Shown here: positions 57,745-64,000 of the stretch, in pieces
Layout: the number at the start of each line of letters is the position of its first letter
Position numbering within the stretch: the stretch's first letter is position 1
From: Salticus scenicus
Taxonomy: Eukaryota > Arthropoda > Arachnida > Araneae > Salticidae
Direction of reading: 5' to 3'
Length of the DNA: 64,000 nt
NCBI GenBank assembly: GCA_963930645.1
Contig: OZ005652.1
Span: 265,383,856 to 265,447,855 of the forward strand
Made by a program: the position numbers and the translations under genes
The notes under the pieces: generated by a model
The model's input: only the letters and a program-made list of their open reading frames with translations
The model's database searches: none
Told to the model about the DNA's origin: nothing

Positions 57745-57872
57745 TTATCTTTTTAATAAATGTATTTTTAACGTGTTTTTAAAGTGTTTTTAATTTTATT
57801 ACAACAATGACCCGTGTTTAAAATTTAAATCTTAACTTGAGCTTGTTTATATTATTTTATTATAAGGATTAT

Positions 57873-59292
57873 ATCAAAAAAATATCAAAACAATGTGTGT
57901 TTTAAAAGCACCATGAAAATCTAAAATTCATATACTGTGAAAAGCTACCCCAATCGTGAAGTGAAATAATTTTTAAAAATAACTTGTGTGAAAATAAAGT
58001 AAAATACATTTAGGTGAAAATTTTGTAGTCTTGCCACTTTACCAAATTTAGAACTATTTGTTATTTCATCCAAAAAAAAAAAAAAAAAAGAAGATTGCAT
58101 CCCCTCACCATTTTTTTTTTTAAATATTTCAGAGAAATGTACTGTTTAAAATAATAGTAATACTTTTAAAAAACTCTTGAAACGATACATTTAAAAATGA
58201 ATAAAGATTTAAAAATAAAGCTGGGAAATTTATAGAAATAGTTTGTTTAGTCCTACGTTTCCCTTGGGAATAATGTTGTAATTCTTTTCAGAATGTTGAA
58301 AGAAACATTTTGAACATTTTTGATCAAATTTTAGAAATATAGCTGGAAAATAATTTTTGATGGTTTCAGTTTTATGAAATGAGAAAATCATTTTGCTCTC
58401 ACTAAAGAGAAATTTTTAGAAATTCATTTTTCATTATAAAACATATCATTTTCAAACTAATTATTATTATTAATACACATTATTAAAAGAATTATTTGTC
58501 GTTACCTATCAATTTAACTTCGAACAGCTTATAGTACATATATCTGTAGCATTGTCTTAACAGTATCGGTGATTTATATGAGTCACATTTCTAATGAGAG
58601 AAAGTTCAATTTAGAAAAAGAATTGTTTCATAATAATTTAACAGGAAAAAGAAGGTAACATATGCGTATTGTTTTAATTTGTAGAATTTTCAAATCAAAG
58701 ACTTCTGGAGAATATTCGTAATTAGTTAAAAACATTTTCTGCTATTATTTAATTATGCTGAGACTTAAGGACAACGTACATGTTCATTAACATTGTTTTT
58801 TAATTACAAATAGCATTTTGCAAGCGCAAGTATGATGTATTTTTCAGACTGTTACTGATTAAACGTTTATTTTTTACTAATGGACTGTGCCTGGCAATGT
58901 TTCAGAGCACGAATGCCTTCGGAGTTACACACAGCAGTCTATTTATTTGAATCTGAAATTAGTGTGATGATTTGTATATAGAGAAGTAAGTAAATAAGCA
59001 AAAGTGTGATGTTTAATTAGCTTTCGAGTCAGTTATAAAAAAAAAAAAAAAGTGTTAAAAAAAATTAAAATTGAAGTATGATAAGGAAAATGTACGAAGC
59101 AAAATTAGGAAGAGTTTGTAAATTAATATTTTCACCATTTTTTGTGCTATTGTATATTTTTTAATCAGTTCTTTCATCATGCGCACTTTTCACACGAACA
59201 ACATTATAATACATTAAGGTAAAATAATAACAACGATAATAAAAATTTTAATTTAGAGAATTTGTTTTAACACAGTAAAATTTAAGAAAAAG
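57873..59292. other. AT-rich sequence, no gene seen
   Basis: Poly-A tracts at about 58072-58089 and 59038-59052. No supported frame. Confidence 0.45.
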
Positions 59293-59294
59293 TA

Positions 59295-59646
59295 CACTGT
59301 TAAAAATTTCTGTAAATTTAATGTAAATATTTATCCAGAGTCTCTGTAAATTTACAGTAATTCTTAGTTAAAAGGGAATAATCGAGATTCTCAATCTTTA
59401 TTCTGTATGTTTACCTAATTTTATTATTTAATTTTTTAATTAAAATTAAAAATGACTGTTTCTACTTTAGGAAAAGCATTCCAAGTCCGAAATATATTCT
59501 CACCAATAATTAATTAAAATAATATTAGTTATTAAAGTGAATGTATAAAATAAGTTTTTTAACATCTCCGTTTATTTTTCTCTGTAATTTTACGTAAGAC
59601 TTAAGATAATACATTTCACAGTTTTCTGTTGAAATTTTTAACAGTG
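59295..59646. mobile_element. TA-flanked MITE (352 bp)
   Basis: Inverted ends CACTGTTAAAAATTTC with TA at 59293-59294 and 59647-59648. The interior is AT-rich and non-coding. Probably a non-autonomous Tc1/mariner-type element. Confidence 0.75.
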
Positions 59647-59648
59647 TA

Positions 59649-59909
59649 ATTTTTTTTATGCAATGAGTTAGCAATGAACTGGATGGTTGGGTTTACCGTC
59701 GCGCTGCTGTTAGTAGTCAGCTGAAATAAATTAACTGAGTAAGTAAATTACACTATAAGATAAATAATTTATTTTTATTTTCAGTTTTTGCATTCTTACA
59801 TTTTATTATAAAAAATCGGGGAAATAATTTTTTTGGTACAATAGCTAGGAAACTCCCTGGCAAATCTTGATGATTTGGAAGCAGAGCTAGAAAACCGAAA
59901 ATGAAATTC

Positions 59910-59941
<32 letters not shown>

Positions 59942-60081
59942 CGACCGAATTTCCAAAAAATCCATATTACCGAGGACTTATACTAATAGTTCTATGATCT
60001 ATTGAGTAGAATTTCGAGTCAGTGGTCCTGGTCCCCAGTAGAATCTGCTGTGTGTTGATACATCAGTCAATGAATGCATTT

Positions 60082-60124
<43 letters not shown>

Positions 60125-60144
60125 TATTTGGTTGGTTGGGACGG

Positions 60145-60177
<33 letters not shown>

Positions 60178-60335
60178 GATTATTGCTATTGCAAGTTACA
60201 TTCTTCTTATTTTTTCTGGTGGATATTATGATTTATGAACTCATTTTTCGTTAAATTTAATTGAGTGCATTTGGCTATTAGTGGCTTCCCATGTTTAGAT
60301 TGAACAATAAATCCAATTTAATAACAATTACAGTA

Positions 60336-60368
<33 letters not shown>

Positions 60369-60370
60369 CT
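59649..60370. other. Spacer with (TA)n, poly-A and AAT microsatellites
   Basis: Poly-T at about 59911-59936, (TA)n at about 60086-60119, poly-A at about 60154-60177, (AAT)n at 60340-60366. The frames across them are low-complexity. Confidence 0.6.
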
Positions 60371-60778
60371 TGTAGCGCTAAAGTTAAACTCTTACGAATA
60401 TATTAAATAGCCTATCAATATTGAGCCATCTTCCCTATCATTTAAAACAATATAGAAGGCGCTGTCGCCATTCTCGGCAAAATATCATTAGATATTTTGC
60501 CGATCCATAAAGTGAAGTGAAAACATTTTGTTTTCAGAAGTCAGTCAGAAGTTCGTCAGCTCTCGCTGAAAGATGTAGTCGTATTTCGTGTAAGACGACT
60601 TTGTGGCCATGGGCCGCAGGCAGCGGCCTGTAAGAATATTCGTTCTTATGTATCCTAATGTTCTGTTTACTGCGCGCGATGTATATAGTTATTGTGATTG
60701 TGCTTTATTATAATTAAAAATATTAAATAACGGAATGCCAGAGTTCGTTCTTTCAATGTTCTAAGGTGTCATTCTGTT
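60371..60778 (+). mobile_element. Possible solo LTR (408 bp)
   Basis: A GC-richer block starting TGTAGCGC and ending ATTCTGTT, bounded by a 7-bp direct repeat ATAAACT (60364-60370, 60779-60785). It contains an initiator-like TCAGTCAG pair (about 60541-60549), a TAATAAT/AATAA-type poly-A region near 60700-60730, and GCGCGCGATG. The plain TG...CA ends of most LTRs are not seen and the left repeat borders an AAT microsatellite, so the call is tentative. Confidence 0.35.
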
Positions 60779-60785
60779 ATAAACT

Positions 60786-61904
60786 CATTTAAAACAATAA
60801 CTTTAATAATCGAAGACTGCCTTGAATTGCTTATCCTCACATGTGTGCTTTTTAGGATTATTGCTTGTGACTGAGTCTTTTTACAACTTAAACTTTAAAT
60901 TTAAGATTAATTATTTTAGGTTTAACATTATTAAGGTCGACTAATTTTGATTAATTATTTTAGGTTTAACATTATCAAGATCCACAAATTACATAACTAA
61001 TCAATTAAATGGTGCCACATATTCTCTTAAATCATGAACTTAAAACTTCTTAAAAATATACACCTTAAAGCAATGGTTTGTTTGAACCTGCAATAATTTA
61101 ATTGACTTATTGTTTATCTAGCTAAACGCTAGGTGGCGCTTGTTTACTGCTGTCTTAAAGTTTTTTTATCATTAATTTCCTTTCTATGAAAGCTTTAATG
61201 TTCATTGATTTATGTATAATTTAACTAACTTAAAATTAGAATTTAGCTAACTCAATAAATAATTACTCTGTGAATTTTATTGTTAATTAAAATGTTCAGA
61301 CGTTAATTCTTCATCGATTAATCGTTGTTTGCAATGCCTTTATTTCATTAACTTGTTGACATTTTCCCATTCTACAGTTTGTGTAAAAGTTTTACATGTG
61401 GCTACTCTGCGTTTTTCTAGTTTTCTCTCTGGATTCCTTGATAGTTTAAATAAATAAATAATTTAATTTCTCATTCAAAATGGTTTTGCTGCCTCGATCA
61501 GGGCTGAAACAATATAAATTGCTATGGTTAGCTATATTGTTTTATGAAATCGATGCAGATCTCTCAGCTTTATGAAGTACATGCCACCTGACGTGTTTAT
61601 ACTTCAATTTTTAAGCATTTTTATCCAATTATTATTTCTGTGGTCCTTTATTTACTTTCTCCGTCATTAAGTTTAATGGTCCTTTTTTATTATTATTATT
61701 CAAGTCGGCGTAAGTAATTTAAATTGTTTTTGTCTCTTATTGGTCCTTAATCTGTATGGTAACAGTTTTGTGTCAGTCTTACCTATATGTTACAATCAGT
61801 TCTATTTTTATTGTGTTGGTATTGTTTTGTATCTATTAATTGCTAAATATTGTTAAATTTTATTACGATAACTATCATATATATGTATATATATATATAT
61901 ATAA
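60786..61904. other. AT-rich sequence, no gene seen
   Basis: Contains a short direct repeat (TTAATTATTTTAGGTTTAAC at about 60907 and 60951). (TA)n at about 61878-61902. No supported exon. Confidence 0.45.
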
Positions 61905-62312
61905 ATATAACAATGTAAGTAAATTATGATAAGTGAAGATGTGAAAGTGGAATGTAAAACAACAAGAACAATAATGTAACAATGTTAATAAACAAGAAAA
62001 TTAGTGTTAAATTTAACACTATTCAAGCTAAAAATTTCAATTATGCTGTGTTTTCTTCATCAGCAGGTGGGAACACAGCTATTAAAAAACTATGTAGTAC
62101 TAGCAGGTAGTGAATGCAGTGAATATTTTTTAATAGTTGTGTTCCCACCTGCTGATGAAAGAAAATACACCATAATCGAAATTTTTAGCTTGAATAGTGT
62201 TAAATTTAACTAATTTTCTTGTTTATTAACATTGTTAAAATATTGTTCGTGTTGTTTTTGCATCCCACTTTCATATCTTCACTTAGCATAATTTAAATAC
62301 ATTGTTTTATTT
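61905..62312. mobile_element. Large near-perfect palindrome (~0.4 kb)
   Basis: Arms of about 180 bases. Left: TTATGATAAGTGAAGATGTG, ACATTGTTAATAAACAAG or similar, TTAGTGTTAAATTTAAC, CATCAGCAGGTGGGAACAC. Right: the reverse complement of each. The loop is about 50 bases near 62087-62135. No duplication was clearly identified, but TA-containing words lie at both ends. It reads as a palindromic MITE; the 69-codon frame over it is a by-product. Confidence 0.8.
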
Positions 62313-62385
62313 TTGTATATAAATTTAGTGCTGCTTTTAGAGCCTATTTTATGCAAATTAATTTTTGTCATTTTTTAAAAAATTA

Positions 62386-62416
<31 letters not shown>

Positions 62417-63602
62417 ATATTGTTAAAATGACAAATAATAGCCTAATTTACATATGAGGTTATGTAAATTGGTTGGCAGTATCTTAGTTTTATAAATTAT
62501 GATGTTTTACCCTTGAACCACGACTGTTGGTTGATCACTTTCTCATAGGACCGTGTGCCTGGTGTTGGGATTTAAAAAGTAAAGAAAAATTAATGACAAT
62601 TTCTCTAAAAGTCCTTTTATTGGGGAAAATTAAATCTATCAAAATATTTTTTTCCTTAATCTATTTAAATTTAAATTTAAATTTTATTTGTAAAAACACT
62701 CTCTTTATTTTTGTACTCCAAATATATTTACAATATTTGTACACTGGAAAATTTATTACTGTTTTGTAGTGTTATTGTATTTGTGCTTATTTAAAAGATT
62801 GTAATGTACAATACTCCCATATTTATTATAAAAGAATAAAAAGTTTCAATAAATATTCAACGAAAAATAAAGTTTACTATTTGTATTATGTTAGTTCTCT
62901 GAAATAAATCTTATATAAGAGCAACATATTGTAATCATTTCTAGTTTGAAATGATACGTTTTCTTCTATCATAAAATAAGGACTTTTGTAAAATTTTATG
63001 GAAGCTAAGAAAATAGTAAAGGGATTTCTTACGCTAAATTCTAATGTTTCATCTCCTTCAATTTTGATAATATCTCAACTCATCATTTTCGCAAAATGTT
63101 TTCATTTTGAACAAACGATATAGTTAAAAAGTATCTTTTCAACAAAAATTCTGAAATTCACAAATATGTCTTTCAAAAGATCTTTTTATTCCCTTTTTAA
63201 CAGAGATGTTGAAACGCTTTTAGCAGAGTTTGTTACGTTTGTGGCCATTGTTTTATCACTAGCAAATATATATATTGCAAGATAGAATCAGAACTATGTA
63301 TTTAGGCACGTAGCAGACAAGTGTTTATTTAATTTATTTTAGAAATCATGTTTCGGTCGTGATTTCAGTGAAAAAGTGTTTTTTTTTTTTTCATTCATTT
63401 ATTCATTTTTTTTTTCAAATAAATAAATAAAAACAAATATTTTCTGTTGAGCATTCTTTAATAAGAAGGTGGATATAAAAGTCTAAATGTTTTCAGTAAT
63501 TTCCATATTTATTACATAGTTCAAAAGCCTTTTATCTATAAGATATTATTTTTTTTAATATGTTTGGAAATATTAAATTTTTAAGGCTTGAAAATAGTTA
63601 AA
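62313..63602. other. AT-rich sequence, no gene seen
   Basis: (TA)n at about 62388-62420. The 80-codon plus frame 62527-62769 has no domain or support. Confidence 0.45.
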
Positions 63603-63785
63603 ACTAGTGGATCTGCAGATCAGGAGCCTCAACGTCCTATTTGCATCAGACATTATTCAATAGGTCACTTTTATTTATTCTTTATTATATAATAGTATAT
63701 ATTGATTCGATCGACTGTTTACCATAATCAGTTACATTCCTGAGGGGGGCTGCCGCCCCCCTCAACACCCCGCTGTACCTCTCTT
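63603..63785 (+). repeat. Dispersed repeat family C, copy 2
   Basis: Matches 44945-45125. It shares GTGGATCTGCAGATCAGGAG-type sequence and ends in a GC hairpin GGGGGGCTGCCGCCCCCC followed by CTCTCTTTG. Confidence 0.55.
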
Positions 63786-63815
63786 TGTATACCTATATGC
63801 ATATCATATAAAGTG

Positions 63816-64000
63816 TTACGGAATTGTAAATAATTGCATTTATTTTTGTATAAATTCTTTCAAAGAGGTTTAGTAAGTTGATTAAATGCTATTTTTTTGC
63901 ATTTCTAGTCGTTTTAGCGTTAAAATAGCCTAATTTCCCCTTAAAAAAGCATTAAAAAGCTCCAATAAAGGAAGAAATGGATTTGGCGCCAAATTTGGCG
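63816..64000 (+). repeat. Terminal copy of the left-edge repeat
   Basis: Matches 121-305 throughout: GAATTGTAAATAATTG, TGTATAAATTCTTTCAAAGA, AGTAAGTTGAT, and the final GGCGCCAAATTTGGCG. It is cut by the window end, so the element continues to the right. Confidence 0.85.

Larger units (their letters stand above)
55738..57872 (+). mobile_element. Penelope-like element fragment with inverted arms
   Basis: Left arm (about 55770-56460) and right arm (about 57060-57805) are inverted copies. Each includes a hammerhead-like core, ATATATAACTGCTCTGTAGT-type sequence, and a run of 40-bp minisatellite units. Between them lies a GIY-YIG endonuclease reading frame (about 56560-56922). No reverse transcriptase is visible, so the copy is 5'-truncated or rearranged. 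GIY-YIG plus terminal repeats with hammerhead motifs is the established signature of Penelope-like retroelements. Outermost ATCCTTATAATAAAATAA words also pair. Confidence 0.75.

Noticed and set aside
1..64000. CRISPR arrays, bacterial operons, ribosome binding sites
   Set aside because: The direct repeats found are minisatellites or transposon parts without regular unique spacers, and the DNA is eukaryotic.

Overview
This is eukaryotic nuclear DNA: AT-rich, full of poly-A/T tracts and microsatellites, with split exons and TA/TTAA/8-bp-duplication transposons and no bacterial features. The transposon mix (mauritiana-type mariner, other Tc1/mariner, piggyBac-like, hAT, Ty3/Gypsy-like LTR, Penelope-like) and a THAP-domain exon suggest an arthropod, possibly an arachnid; the species cannot be fixed from sequence alone. 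There is no operon-like organisation. Most of the window is a graveyard of nested mobile elements.

Layout. 1-16 kb: dispersed repeats (several present in two copies inside the window), a 27-bp coding-compatible tandem repeat (2084-2191), one convincing THAP zinc-finger exon on the minus strand (4613-4765) with a perfect donor and a plausible TATA promoter, and inverted-repeat elements. 16.08-16.95 kb: a deleted Tc1/mariner transposon. 17.45-28.47 kb: a giant foldback element whose right arm was split first by a TTAA-type insertion and by an LTR retrotransposon. The LTR element sits as LTR-body-LTR-body-LTR (three 677-bp LTRs, outer 4-bp duplication AGTT) and carries only a Gag-like frame, with no protease, reverse transcriptase or integrase.

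31-43.6 kb: a 170-bp tandem repeat, a tRNA-like palindrome split by a hAT-type MITE, an internally deleted mauritiana-type mariner (35934-36855), and a decayed Tc1/mariner transposon (38.85-41.25 kb) interrupted by a 1-kb repeat; a 1.4-kb tandem duplication copied part of both. 45.3-50.8 kb: TTAA-type elements, then a 4.07-kb hAT-like element with a perfect 8-bp target duplication. Inside it, on the minus strand, lies a candidate three-exon gene of about 196 codons with in-phase splice sites and no resemblance that I recognise to a hAT transposase. Exon 1 is itself broken by a 139-bp MITE.

51.5-64 kb: palindromic TA-flanked MITEs, a 43-bp-period array of CACCGGTG palindromes, a Penelope-like fragment (55.74-57.87 kb) with a GIY-YIG endonuclease reading frame between long inverted arms that hold a 40-bp minisatellite and hammerhead-ribozyme-like cores, a possible solo LTR, and a 0.4-kb palindrome. 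The last 185 bases repeat a segment near the left edge.

Best candidates for something new: the gene carried inside the hAT element; the Penelope-like inverted-arm structure; the pol-less LTR element in tandem; and the foldback whose arms carry alternating inverted CTTCTGGCGCAA motifs every 86 bp. All calls are by eye; no similarity search was possible.
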